From Daphnia carinata (Eukaryota > Arthropoda > Branchiopoda > Diplostraca > Daphniidae): a stretch of DNA of 64,000 nt. The position numbers and the translations under genes are program-made. The stretch spans positions 8,554,971 to 8,618,970 of the forward strand of contig NC_081333.1 in assembly GCF_022539665.2 (NCBI RefSeq). Direction: 5' to 3'. Numbering within the stretch: position 1 is the stretch's first letter; each line of letters begins with the position of its first letter. The notes under the pieces are model-generated. The model was not told where the DNA came from and ran no database searches. It worked only from the letters and a program-made list of their open reading frames with translations. This document shows positions 13,648 to 25,440 of this stretch, piece by piece.

Positions 13648-16600
13648 CACATTTCTCTTATCGGCGACGTGTCAAATGGCTCAGCCGGGGTTGACATGCG
13701 TGTCAATCATGGCCAGGCTAAAGAAAACAACACTAAATGGACGCGTCTGGGACGAGCGGCGTCACCTATGCGATTAACTTACAAGAGATGATATTCTACT
13801 GTATGTGTTCCTTCTCTTATGTCTCTCGTACCTAAAACAAATCTTGGCCAGGTGGAATTTTTTTTTTTTTGTTTGGCCTCGACCTCTTCAAACAGCCACA
13901 GAGACATAAGAGAAACAAAACAAAAATACGTTTGATCGTAAATTATCAGTGGCGTCATTCTTTTCTTTTTTCCCTTAGATTTTTCGTTCCTGTCTTCGCC
14001 ATTTTTCTATCCGAGCTATTAAAACAAAAACGGCTTTACAATAAATTTCAAACGGAAAATGCACTGGAAAAAAAAAGACAGCGCTGATTTCAAATGAAAA
14101 AAAAACAAAAAAAAAAAAACAAACAAAATCTTTCCCCTTTTTGTTCTTTGCTGCTCAATCTGTGATTTATAAATGAATAAAAAAAGAAATCAAAAAATCC
14201 AACAAAAGAAGGAGAAAACAGGGAGAGAGGAGCGGCTTCCAACCCGTAGGAAAAAAACAAAACAAAAAACAGACGGGACTCCAATCATTTGGATAGGGTG
14301 TGTGTGTGTGTGTGTGTGTTTGTTCACGTCAAGTGACACGATACGACCAGGGCACGAAATCGAGCGCGCGGGCGCGTTGAATTCTTCCCTTTTTTTTTTC
14401 TCTTCTTCAGGGGGGATTTCTTTTCATCTTCTTTTGTTTGAATAATCTGCGGGCTCAATCTCCCCACGTTTGTGTGTGTTGAAAACACACACAAGTGCAA
14501 CGGGGCCCATTCCGACAGTTTCTGACTTGATCTCTAGACCCAATCTTCTACTACCCCAGCACAGTCCCAAAAAGAGAAATAATAAAAACCCGTCGAAACA
14601 AATGTTTCAACTCCTCCGTTTGAATTTTCTACACAAGAGAACAAGAGAAAACAAAATAAAAAAAAAAGCGTAGATTCTTATCCACTAACTTTTTTTTTTT
14701 CTCACAGAGTTGAGGGAAACCAACACAACACGTCATTGGTGGCCGGGATGGTTACGAACAAAAAGGAATGACGCCCCGGACGTCTTTTTTTATAGATAGG
14801 AATTATATCGTTGTAGATGATTGGCTCACTGGTCGTTTCTCAACATGAAAATATCAGCATCGAACTGGCCGATCATCAAATATAGTTTTAATATCGGCCA
14901 ACGACAACAACAACAACAAAAAAAAAACGGTCTATGCAATACAGCTTTAGTGATAACGATAAACGTATCAATCACTTAAAGGCGGTGTTATAAATTGTAT
15001 TAGCCTGTACAGGAAATGCTGAATACTCTAGTAGATGGATTCTTTCTTTCTTTTTTTTTTCGAGCAGGATCATTTCCAAATGGGGTACACGCACGATAGT
15101 GGGCCAAAGTATCTACTTGTGTAGCTGAGAAATACAAGGTGAGAGCCGACCAATCTAGTTAAGATTGGGGTGGCCATCCAAGAATCCATTTACTATTTTT
15201 CTTTTTCTCCCAATGCTCCGCCTACCTCATCATCTTCGATTTGGGGTTGCTCTTTCAGAAAATGTGAAAACCAAGAGAAATAAAAATAGAAGAGAAAAAA
15301 AAATAAACCGTAAGGGGGTTGGAGGAAAGAAGACAAAAAAAAAAAAATGCTGATCTCTCTTCCAGAGAATGAGAGAGCAAGAGAGTGAGCGCGCGCAGAG
15401 GGAGCCGATCGTTAATTTCCAGTGATCCCAGACAGCGTCCATCGACATGGGGAACGACATCGATCATAACACATCGACATCGTTTATTAGAATGCAGCAT
15501 TTTTTTTTTCGCCCTCCTTCGCTCAACGTTTTTCACAGACGTCATTGAGCCTCATTTGAAAACGCGCATTTTTGCTAAGATGACCATCAAAAAAAAAACC
15601 TCGCTTATAATCACTGATGCTTGTTTTACGTACATTTATCGCTTCATCGACGACGCCCTCCTCCACCCTTCCTAAAAATCGCGCGCTATCGACTTCCGGT
15701 GTAGGGCCAACGTCGAGTTTGACGCTGAACCGAATCGCCTTTTAATGCGTATCTGTGTTGAGACGGATCCCACTTGCAACCGAACACATGGGAAGAGCAC
15801 GAACTTTACGAGGCCGCTCTAGATAATGGACGGCACTCCATCCTGTTAAAAAAACTCCCGCGTGCACGCGCTCTCTGACGCTAAACAAAAACACAGAGAG
15901 TCTGGCTGCTGCCCCATTGTTTCGTGTTTTGATTTATTCGGCTACAATCATAGCCCATTAGCTTCTCTTACCACACACACACACACACACACACACATCA
16001 GCCCATAATAAACAGCCCCCCCCACCCAAAATAAAAACAAGCCTGTGGGAAGTGCGGAGATTGAGGAGAACGGTGTTTTTCAAGTAGAGAAAAAAAAAAT
16101 CCCGTCCCTGTTTCTCGTTCGTGCGCAATGTCAAGAGAGACAGGCAAACATTCCTTTTCTCTTTGCCCTTCATAATATGCTCCGAATAAGGTAAACATTA
16201 GCTACCGTCTTTCTGTCCCGGCGCTGTTATAAACTTTTATGATGTACACGACAAGTACCGAGTTCAAAAAAGCTCATCATAAAATTCCAAAAAAAAAAAA
16301 AATTGTAAAAGGAACGAAAAGAAGAAGAAAATAACAAGTAGGGAAGGTCATTTTTCAGATAATACTATGCCAGCACACGCTTCAAGTAGTACTTATAAAA
16401 TAATAAACGAATTAAAAAATAAGAATGGCCGTACCGATATCGCTCCGGAAAAACCAAAACACAAAATATGATTTACTTTCAAATAAGCACAAAGCCTCCC
16501 CGTGATTAAGGTCTAGAAAACAAAAGCGCCCTCAAACATGTACGTATCCGTACGAGCGGAAGATGACATAATGGATCGGATCAAGAGAGGCGTGAAATTC

Positions 16601-16859
16601 AAATAATAATAATAAAAAATAAAAATTCTAACCAAAACAAAAAACAAAACAAAAAAATGAAAAATTCCCAATCATCATCAGCCTGGTATTATAGTCATAA
16701 AGAGGAGGAAGATAGAATGAAAAATGGGGTCGTTGCCCACCACGCAACGTCCGGGATAGGCAATCGAGTCGAAATCCGGGGACGTGCTCACCTTTCGCGC
16801 AAACCCACAGGAACGGATTTAAAAACAAAAAAAATCACGAAATATATTTTTTCTTTAAA

Positions 16860-16905
<46 letters not shown>

Positions 16906-18164
16906 AAATAACCCCTCGACAACTACAAAAAAAAAAAAAATCACGACATAAAATCGCTGCACGAGCTCCGGTTCACAACGGGTTCGGCCCCCACAAAGTT
17001 CTCGATATCGTCCCATATTTCCCTTTTTTTTTTCCTAGTGTAAATTTTGCAAGAAACAAAAAGAATGCATTTTTTTTTCTCCTTCACGGATTGCAGTACA
17101 TCGTTCCGCGTGAAAATTCCCAAGCGACCGAGTTCAATTTCCATACAATAAAAAAATCAAAGAGACGGAAACACACGGGATAATACCGGTTTTCGCAACG
17201 TACATAGCCTACATCCACAACGCACCAAATTGTTATCTAGATTAACAGCAAACTTTTGTAATGGCAGCGCTGTGTGCCTCCAGGAATTTATGGCTGCCAA
17301 TCCCCCGCGTAAAACAAGTATGACGCCATCGACTGCGATGTATTATCAAGTTACCGACAAAAGGATTGCGTCACAGATGGTACCCACTTTTTTTTTCTTC
17401 TTTTAACAATCCACACACGTGTTACCTTTATATTATTTCTAGCGCCTCTACAGTAAATCTCGGCGAGCCCACAGTCACCTGGCAACTTTCTTAAATAATC
17501 TATTCAACACGAGTATATGGGGTCCACAGGGTCCACCGTCTATATGCGCAAGGTGACCCATAGAGTCACGTTGGCTAGGCGTGAAAGGATCATCGTTTCT
17601 TTCAGAGTCGGTGAACGAAAAGCCAAAAAAAAAATATCAACGTGAAAAGAGAGTGGAATTTCGTGACCGGGACAAACCCAAATCTCTGAGGGCAAGTCAT
17701 AAAGTGAAAGGGGAGAATATAAACGCATAACACAATCCACGATTTGAAGAGGCATCTGAAAAACCCCTGACATTGAGAGGAAAAATAAAGCGGCAAACAA
17801 TACGGACTCACGCTCGCTAACTAGACAACGCAATCCTGATCACGAACCGAGTCGTAGCTGAGGAGGCGTGGAATCAATTTGCGAAACAATTGCGATAAAG
17901 CGAGATACGAAAAAGAAGAAGAATTGGGATAAGAACTTACATCTTGTCGGCGTCCTTTGGCAAATCCAGCGGCACTTGAGTCAGTCCACGATTGGAACAA
18001 TCCACGGCATTGGCCTCGCACTGACAAAGTCTGGAACAAGGCGAGGCGGCCGCATCGCTACCGGCACCTTTGCCGGCCGAACGGGCCGGCTCGTCGCGCT
18101 GTCCGCCGCCGGCCACATGGAGCAGGAGCAGGACGAAAATCCACAAAAAGAGAAAGGCTCGCAT
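1082..18164 (-). CDS. slit: slit, 5' part (first two coding exons, partial gene)
   Basis: Slit is the secreted leucine-rich-repeat ligand of Robo receptors, used in midline axon guidance. Exon 1 is 17941-18164 (224 nt, ends in phase 2) and exon 2 is 1082-1153 (72 nt, phase 2 to 2); both have AG/GTAAGT borders. Exon 1 gives a hydrophobic signal peptide ([15 protein letters not shown]), a short linker, then the LRRNT cysteine pattern C-x3-C-x-C-x6-C ([14 protein letters not shown]) followed by SNRGLTQVP. Exon 2 is one [21 protein letters not shown], very close to the start of Slit LRR domain 1; 72-nt phase-2 LRR exons are typical of the family. I chose the ATG at 18164 because it starts the signal peptide and has A at -3. 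Two in-frame ATGs lie upstream (18320, 18305) with no stop between. The remaining exons lie left of the window. Another LRRNT protein is possible but fits less well. Confidence 0.85.
2274..2289. repeat. Poly-G tract, 16 nt
   Basis: Pure G run, unusual in animal DNA, in slit intron 1. Shorter G runs occur near 1237 and 3366. Confidence 0.95.
4300..4332. repeat. Poly-A tract, 33 nt
   Basis: Uninterrupted A run. A T13 run lies about 20 nt upstream (from about 4266), so the region can form an A/T hairpin. Confidence 0.95.
7095..7182. repeat. (GA)44 microsatellite
   Basis: A perfect dinucleotide tract of about 88 nt inside slit intron 1, the longest pure microsatellite in the window. Its complement reads as Ser-Leu repeats in open frames, which are not genes. 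Confidence 0.95.
7715..7730. repeat. Poly-C tract, 16 nt
   Basis: Pure C run followed at once by a short CA tract. Other C runs lie near 6902, 8130 and 12697. Confidence 0.95.
10339..10371. repeat. Poly-T tract, 33 nt
   Basis: Uninterrupted T run in slit intron 1, followed by an A-rich stretch (ACAATAAAATAAAAAAAAAA). Confidence 0.95.
10465..10486. repeat. (TG)11 microsatellite
   Basis: Dinucleotide tract in slit intron 1. A similar GT tract lies near 14299-14319 and a CA tract at about 15972-15996. Confidence 0.9.
13608..13645. repeat. Poly-A tract, 38 nt
   Basis: Uninterrupted A run in slit intron 1, one of many in this intron. Confidence 0.95.
16861..16902. repeat. Poly-A tract, 42 nt
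   Basis: The longest uninterrupted homopolymer in the window, within slit intron 1. No target-site duplication or retrotransposon body was recognised next to it, so I call it a simple repeat rather than a retroposon tail. Confidence 0.95.
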
Positions 18165-20158
18165 TTTGTCCGTGAGCAAGACGCTCTGCCACCACAACGA
18201 TCTTTCCGAATACCAAACAGACGAAGAAGAAGAAGACGACGGCCACCACGTATTTGTTGCTGACGACGAAGATAATCTAGCCCGCTGGTGCTGTGCTACG
18301 GCCATCGGTAGATAGCCCACCGTGGTACAGCATAGTCTTCCTGGAGTCGAACCAGTGACACTGTCGCTTTGCTTTTTCTTTTTTTTCGTTTGTTTTGTTT
18401 CTACTTTTCACTTTTCGTTTCAGCTGAACTACGAGATATCCGTTTTCACTGTTTGGCGTGTTTCACGCACACGCGCTTCAACTCAAATTTACTCGACACA
18501 CTCGGTCACTCACGCACTCGCCGAAGTATAAATGTCCAGTCAAACTGAATGAGTTGTCACACAAACGCAAAGTTTTCACCAAGTTTCAAAGTTGGATTTT
18601 CGAGACACTCCAGCTGGAAATTGATCCCAAACTTTAAACCTGTCCGCGAGAAAAACAACAAAGTTTAAAATAGAATTAAATGGAAATAAGCAACATTTGA
18701 TGAGTCAACGGTCATCCGTAGACAGTAAACGGACGCTCCCCTTGACGTCAAACACACAGTGACGGACGCGGCGCTCCAGATACTGATAACGAGTCAAACT
18801 ACTCCTCCCAAGTCTCCAAATCGTAGTGAGGGGACACTTTTTTTCAACAACAGGCGGAGACCTCAAGTCTGGATTTTTCGTCTTTTTTTTTTTTATCTCA
18901 TTCAAAAAAAAAAAAACCCTGGGCCAGCGCATTGTTAACAATCAGATACGAAAGAAAAAGAGGGGGGACTGAAGAGCAGAAAGAGGGCGAGGACTAAAGG
19001 GGGCGCAATTCGTGAGTGTAAAAACGGTCTCACAAAATGCCACCGATTCTTATGCAACACCATTTAACCACAGTCCAATGAATTCATTTTCCGCGCGCCC
19101 CGCACCCCACATTCAAACACGTAAACACAAAGCTGTGCGACTCTTCCCCAGGTCGAATGAATTTTAGCATTTGAATCGATTCCCTTTCGAAAATCGAACC
19201 GAATCGGATTACTCAATCAAAAAAATGTAACAAAAATCTCTCCGCACGAAAATGAAAAACTTTTGAATAGAAGCGCGAACTATTTTTTTTTTCGTTTCGC
19301 TATTCTCAAAGAATAATAAAAAGAAGGTTAGTAACGGACGGATGGAAAAGAAAAATTAAAAAAAAAAAAAGGTTGTAGGTATACCTGGACGATGTTAAGG
19401 AGCATATCGATGCACAATGCGAGCACAGAGTTCCGTCACCGGTGTTGACTGTGTGAAAGTCGGCACTCTACTAAAGCAGCGGACGGCCCTAGCGGCCCAC
19501 CATATACTCTACACACGTATAAAAAAGGGGGAAACAAGGCAGAGAGAGAGAGAATAGCGCCACAGTGCGGATGGCGGGGAATAGGTAGAGACTTGAATGG
19601 AAGGCCCCTAGAGAAATAATCATAAATATCAAAAGAAGACAGACGATTCCGTTTTCCTCCCCTACAAAACTAAATCGCATAATGCGAGGCCGACACGGAA
19701 ACGGGATCGGATTAAAACATTTTTGAATTCTTTTCACAGATGATGTCGTCTCTGAATGTTTATGCGATGGAAATTATCTATAGAGGCTGTAAAGATTGCT
19801 TTCATTTTTCTTTTTGTATCAGACTAATAGAAAAGAGTCTTTTTGATGAATAGAAATCAGACGGACTGAGTGGGATTAGATGAATAGATAACGTGACTCA
19901 CTCTATAGAGTAGAAGATCAGGATGGTTGAGCGGCCTACTGGTTGCTGGTGCATTCAACGTCTTAATTCACACCTGGTGGCATGAATCCGTCGGCCAGGA
20001 TCGTCCAACTTATCTGCTCCGGCCGCTTATTTCGAAATGGGTGACGCGTAGTTCATTCTCCACAGGGTCTCGTATTGCTTTTCGCTCCAACTACAGGCTT
20101 CTTCCCTCTCATCGTTATCCCTCCCTTCCTCTTTCTCCTCATCGGACGTCTCTTTTGG
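18165..20158. other. slit 5' leader and flank / RCCD1 3' flank
   Basis: No further coding exon is supported here. On the minus strand the sequence upstream of the slit ATG should hold the 5' UTR and promoter. A TATA-like motif (ATTTATACTT, minus, 18525-18534) is the best core-promoter candidate. A possible splice donor (CCAG/GTATACC, minus) near 19386 could belong to an upstream noncoding exon. Homopolymer runs continue to about 19.4 kb and then stop. From there to the RCCD1 stop codon the sequence is ordinary. Confidence 0.4.
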
Positions 20159-21715
20159 TCAAAGGGTCGAAAGCCAGGCCGTGCTCCAAGCACCGCACAT
20201 TACTTTTTCAACGTCTTGAATTACGCAGACTGGTGTGTCATATGACCGTCGGTCGCCAGATCCCAACTGACCGCAGCCGTTCCAACCCCACGACCATCCT
20301 GATTTATCGCCTACAGATCGTTCCAACAAAGAAAGCAATGCTAGTATGTGTATACATAGTTACGAAGGCACGGTTTTAAAAAAGAAAAAACGTGGGGACA
20401 ACAAGACAAAATGCTATTACCTAAAGTCACCGCTGTGTGACGCGCGCCACACGCGATAGAAGTCACGTTGACATCATCCAGAGAAAAAGGCCTCGCGTGA
20501 TCCAGAAGTCGTGGTTCGGATTGGATGCTGACACATTCATTGCTTTCCGGGGAAGGGACAAAAGAAGAGATCGATCAGTGTTTGAGGAGCTCGCTGATGT
20601 AACATAAGTTATCTATAACGCTCTTCCGGAGTTCAGTGCCCACTGGTTGATGCAAATCACCAGATGTTGCGAATGTATCGGTTTACCTTTTTCTAGCAGA
20701 GCCACTCAGATTACGACACGGTAAACCCAACTGGCCAGATTCGTTCCAGCCCCAGATGTAAACGTCTCCGTATTCGCTAAGGGCGCAGCTGTGCCATCCG
20801 CCAGCAGCAATTTGAACAATATTCATTCCACCTAGCACCTCGACTTCTTGTGGATATTCGCTCGACTCGATGCTACCGTGACCCAACTGGCCTCGACTTA
20901 AGAAAAGAAATGAATGGTGAAGCACATGGGAATAAAAGAAGGGATTTATAATTTCACTAACCTTCCTGATCCCCAAGAGTAAACTTTTCCTTCATTGGTG
21001 AGGGCCATAAAATGTTCTTTTCCACAAGCAATGTCAACAAATCTTGATTGCATGCTTTCCATTTTTAATGGTGGAAGATGAATGTTGCCTGTAACGAAAG
21101 TTATTAATCTTCTACTCTGAAGCAAATTTAAAAACACATACCAATTTCATCAAGGGCTATGACGGAATGATCATTACTTATAACATTGACAAATTTCACA
21201 GGCCCTGCCTCATCAGCAACTGTTGTAACCTTTTCCCAACCTGAAGGTTGGCCCCGAGGATTATCTATTATACGCTTCTTCAGTACTCCACTTTCATCAA
21301 TGCACACAGCTAAATGTTCATTGCATGTTACCTAAGATTTTGCCTTCAATACAGGATTTAAATTTTTTAAATTAGGCACTATAATATACTTCTTTTATAT
21401 TGATTCCATCAGAGATGGATCCATTGAAACTTGATATTCCATTCCAATAACCACTGACAACAGAATCATTTGCTATTGAATTATTAAAACAAATCATTGC
21501 TAAAACTGGTGAAATCAATGAATAACCCAAAATATATTCTTACTTGTTGTAATTATCAGTCGAGACCAACCAAGAAACACGTGCAACACCCAATCGATTT
21601 CTGACTGATATATCAGCACAGGCAGGCACGCGCCAATTTTTTGGGAGGAGCATTCATGGGCGCCTGAATGCGCCACTTGTCCAAAGCCATTGAAACCACA
21701 GTAGAATAATTTCAT
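20159..21715 (-). CDS. RCCD1: RCC1 domain-containing protein 1 (RCCD1-like)
   Basis: Seven exons (21544-21715, 21390-21472, 21142-21331, 20962-21088, 20687-20896, 20421-20542, 20159-20310) join in phase to 351 aa; human RCCD1 is about 376. The N-terminus ([13 protein letters not shown]) matches the family's short glycine-rich start. RCC1 propeller blades follow, with typical cores: [94 protein letters not shown]. Introns are short (58 and 71 nt for the first two). In mammals RCCD1 partners the JmjC protein KDM8 in chromatin regulation and chromosome stability; that role here is inferred from family. The start is the only ATG before the GFNGFGQ motif. It is head to head with the RNF145-like gene, 582 bp apart. 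Another RCC1-repeat protein is possible, but the length and N-terminus favour RCCD1. Confidence 0.85.
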
Positions 21716-22297
21716 TTTGACAAAATCTCTAGAGATGGTTTCCGAACAGAAATGTGACTGCAGCAGCGCTAAGCCTCTTGTTTTATAATTTCGTCTGCAA
21801 AAAATTCAAATTACAGCGCCTCTGCAAAATAAGCGACGTCTTTCGAGCGATTGCTGAAACACTGAAACTTTTTATTTTCCAAGTTACGATAATCGTGCTT
21901 GTTGATGCAGCTGGTAACTAAACATTTTTGCGAGGATCTTTACCGATTTTTATTTAGGATTTTAATTTTTCTAAAATACATTTCGTAGCAAAATTTGTGT
22001 TTATGATACTATAACAAAAGGACAGCAAGCCATCTAGGGGATAACAGATAAAGCAGCAAAACATAAGACAGTTTTGTCGTCTGCTTCGATGTAGGAAGAC
22101 AAACAAGGAAAAGAAATAAGTTTACGTTTTATTGTGCTTCCTGTTTGCGTGTACTACCTTGAATTTTTTTAGGGTTGCAGTAAAATTTTAAGTTTGGGAT
22201 AGAAACGTTTCGTCACTAATTCAGCTAGAATCGAATAGATGACTAGTCCTTGTGAATATCCATTTCGTTAGTGCATCAGCCATCACCAGCTGCAACA
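21716..22297. promoter_or_regulatory. Shared divergent promoter region, RCCD1 / RNF145-like
   Basis: The 582 bp between two divergently transcribed start codons must hold both promoters and both 5' UTRs. I see no TATA box at a fitting distance for either gene, in line with broad housekeeping-type promoters. Confidence 0.5.
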
Positions 22298-24915
22298 ATG
22301 TTTTCCACGCGAAATTGGCCGGCATTAGATCTAACTTTCAAGGGAGAACACTTTGAGAGCTTCGCATCTGTCGTCCTACGTGTCCCAGGGCTCATGTTGA
22401 TTGACCAATGGAGTCACATCAGCTCAGACCGACTCTGGCCCAACACATCGGATATTATGGATAAATGCTATGCATTCATTTTTCATCTAAGTATAAATAT
22501 AAATCAAGCTATTATTATAACATACTGATGGGCTTTTCTATGATTTTTCTGTAGTGTTGATTCATGGACTTGTAATACTCATTGTACCATTACCAAAACT
22601 GGTCACAATTTACATGCATTACTTGAGTTTGGCTGCATTAACCGGAGCATCACTTTTGTCAAGACATTTTGTTTTGATTGAGCTACAAGATTTGGATAAA
22701 GATGCGACCCTCCCTAAATCCACTGGTGTTTCAATGACACCACCAACAACTCAACTTCCTTCAGTAATAAACTTCAGCCCTGAATATGCACTTAAATTTG
22801 CACGTGAATTCCGGTATGTTACTCGTTTCCTTTCGTAAAGAAAGATCCGTCAAAAATTTTTCATTTTAGTCCTCCAGGAATAAGTTCCGAAGTTCCAGCA
22901 TACCAATTTGCGGAGCGTACCCTAATTGGTATCGGCCTAATTGTGGATTCGATGGAAATTGATATAGAATGGCTCAGTCTTTTGCACCAGCTAGCCGTTT
23001 TGTCTGTCCAACTATTCATCGTATCGTGCGTTAATTTCTTCCTTGACGTTGAATCAAACGCCAAGCGGGCATTTTTAGCCATCTACTGTTTGCCCATAGT
23101 CATCCGTTTGTCGGGTTTTGCCCAATCTGATTTACTTCTAGTTCATAACTTTGCCACGGCTGCCCTGATTCTAGCCGCAATTTATTACGTTCTTTCCTGC
23201 GTTCCAGCAATTTTGAGTGATATGAAATTCTTATATTTGTACGCGGCCCATGAGATCGAAGCTCTAAGCCTAGCGCATTTGGCTGTGGATATATGTTCAC
23301 GCCTCTTCGTTCCCAGTCAATTTTTCGTGTTTTGGTTGGGCCATTGCATCAACCAACTTCACGCTTTGCTCATTCATCCCGATCTTGTGGCGAACTCGGG
23401 CGTTTACTCTGACGAGTGGTATATGGTTTTCCTCTGCGCCATTTCCCAAATTTGTGACTCACCACTGACTCTTGCTGGCACTTGCGTTGCAATGTCTTAT
23501 GCTTCTTCTATAGGCCAAGCGGGCATCAAAATATTCATTCTGAACTATCAAGCTTATGCGGCGGAGCAAAATCCTCATGCTGGGTTGGCAGAAGGCCTTA
23601 CGATGGCGTTATTGGCCGCCCAAACGGGCCTAATCCGTATCAAGATGCCGCAACGTTTGGCAATATTTTCAATCATATTATTTGTTGTGGTAGCATCTTT
23701 GATTCAGTCCGTATATGAAACAACGGAGCCAATGTTATTAGCGCTTTCAGCTAACAAGGATCGGCACATTATGCGCCACGTCAGAATCTTGTTGCTGTGT
23801 GTTTTTCTATTTGCCTTCCCCCTCTATATGACGTTCATCCTGTGTTACATCTTTGACCTAAACTTTTGGACCTTGGTTGTTATCTCCACTTGCGTTATGA
23901 CGTCTGTACAAGTTAGTTCTATCGATGCAGACTATAGCCCACAACGCTTCAACAAATTCTTTTTTCTTCCAGGTTGTTGGATTATTGGTGATCTACTGTC
24001 TCTTCCTTTACGACTCAACTCGCGAGGACGCATGGGAAGCGCTCGACGACGTTATATACTGCAAGTTAAAAAAAATATTAAAGCAAACGAGGAAAAATAA
24101 TTACTGATTTTCGGTAATTTAGACACCCGAGCTGTAGTTCGATGCCTGGAATTCATGGTCGCCCTATTTGTCGTATGCGCTGGCTTCCACGAATCCTTAG
24201 TTGGCCAGTGGTCTTGGTCCAACAGTGTCGTCCTAGTTGTCCACTGCTATTTCAATGTTTGGCAGCGCTTACAGACCGGTTGGATCTCCTTCCTTCGCCG
24301 ACGGGAAGCTGTCAAACACATAAACGCTTTGCCATCTGCCAGCCAAGAACAGCTGGCTGTCCACAACGATGTTTGCGCAATCTGCTATCAAACTATGAAT
24401 CTTGTTGGAACTGTACGCGTCACTCGCTGTAGACATTTTTTCCATGGCAATTGTCTTCGAAAGGTAAGAATATTCACCAACATGATAAAAGTTTCAACTC
24501 GAAAACAGTTTTTGACTTGTGGTTGTAGTGGCTCTATGTCCAAGAGAAGTGCCCAATGTGTTCTGCGGCCATTACGTTAATTCAAGCTGAAGAATCATCA
24601 CCAGATGCCGCTGAAGCACCTCTAAACGAAGCCAATAAAACGTCTAGCCAAGATCGCAAAGTTCATTTCTCATTTGCGGAGAACCAAAGCAGCGGCACCA
24701 GTGAGGCAAACGAAGTAGTCGATGAGAATGAAGATGGAGCGTCACCAAGTCAGAGTGTAACAGCGGCCACTCCTTCCGGAACCTTCCACCAAAATCAAAA
24801 TTTCGATACTCTATTACACGCTGCCCAACAAGATGTGCGGCAAGCTAAGTTGCGAGGAGCTCAGGCTCGCCATTCACGCAGCAAAAGCGAAAGTGTTGCA
24901 CGCATTCTAGAATAG
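22298..24915 (+). CDS. RNF145: RING-H2 membrane E3 ubiquitin ligase, RNF145/TRC8 family
   Basis: Six exons (22298-22490, 22555-22813, 22870-23911, 23973-24060, 24123-24463, 24529-24915) give 769 aa. An N-terminal region with many membrane segments (TRC8-like, ER membrane) leads to a cytosolic RING-H2: CAICYQTMNLVGTV, then RCRHFFHGNC and CPMC. The body aligns closely with RNF145 through its middle (GLTMALLAAQTGLI; SIILFVVVASLIQSV; FNVWQRLQTGW; RRREAVKHINALP). Family members ubiquitinate sterol-pathway ER proteins such as HMG-CoA reductase with INSIG. The start codon follows an in-frame stop at 22253-22255 and has a good context (CAACAATG). Intron 4 uses a GC donor. The C-terminal tail of about 110 aa is Ser/Glu-rich, making the protein longer than RNF145 (about 660-690 aa). 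RNF139 is the closest alternative. Confidence 0.88.
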
Positions 24916-24925
24916 AAATGTAATG

Positions 24926-24931
24926 AATAAA
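24926..24931 (+). terminator. Polyadenylation signal AATAAA of the RNF145-like gene
   Basis: AATAAA begins 11 nt after the stop codon, implying a very short 3' UTR. No second AATAAA is nearer the gene. Confidence 0.6.
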
Positions 24932-25440
24932 TATCTTGGGTTGTCGTGAAATGTGGAATAGTATCCACAATCTTTGTTGAATGTTTGTTGTGCCAAAGAC
25001 AAACGATCGCGTGTTTACATACCAGAATAATTGACTCACATGGATAATCTTCCTTCCGAATTGTGCACGCGTCATTGTGCTACTTAAGATGTTGGTTTCT
25101 TGACAACTTTTCCTTCGAGATTCTCATGGTCCTTTTTCTTTCCAGACCTATGTTTAGCCATCAGTTTGGCTATAATTAGTTAGATTTTTCTGATGTGGAA
25201 GGGATGTGATTTTTTCTTCAATGTATCGCAATACAAGTCAGTGTCTATAACATCAAATTATTGTCTCAACATTCAAAAAAATTAACTCGCGATTTGTTGG
25301 TCGCTAAATGTTTTAAAGGCTAAAAGAAGTAAACTTCCAATATGCCAAAAACAGCGTAGCTAAAATTTTGACTAAATAAATCCTAAGCAGAAACATTAAC
25401 ATTGGAATGAGTAGTTTACCATTAAAAAAAAACGATATTA
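24932..25440. other. Intergenic spacer between convergent genes
   Basis: Holds the 3' ends of the RNF145-like gene (plus) and the CFAP58-like gene (minus). I see no gene or notable repeat. Confidence 0.5.

Larger units (their letters stand above)
1154..17940 (-). other. slit intron 1, 16.8 kb, no gene seen inside
   Basis: This stretch joins the two slit exons in correct phase. I found no nested gene, tRNA or coherent splice-linked coding exon on either strand. It is dominated by simple sequence: dozens of A or T runs of 10-42 nt, pure G and C runs up to 16 nt, and GA, TG and CA dinucleotide tracts. Open frames here are mostly translations of these repeats (poly-Lys, poly-Phe, Ser-Leu repeats). 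Long first introns of developmental genes often carry enhancers, but I cannot identify one by eye. Confidence 0.75.

Noticed and set aside
16861-16902. Poly-A tract as a retroposon tail
   Set aside because: No element body or target-site duplication; poly-A and poly-T runs of both orientations are everywhere in this intron.
18335-18370. tRNA T-arm-like GGTTCGACTCC on the minus strand
   Set aside because: Only a 4-bp stem closes and no acceptor, D or anticodon arm can be drawn around it.
19927-20379. 150-codon plus-strand open frame
   Set aside because: It lies antisense over the last RCCD1 exon, which has RCC1 motifs and correct splicing on the minus strand.
24061-24122. GT donor at GTTAAA for intron 4 of the RNF145-like gene
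   Set aside because: It adds 4 nt, shifts the frame and hits a stop.
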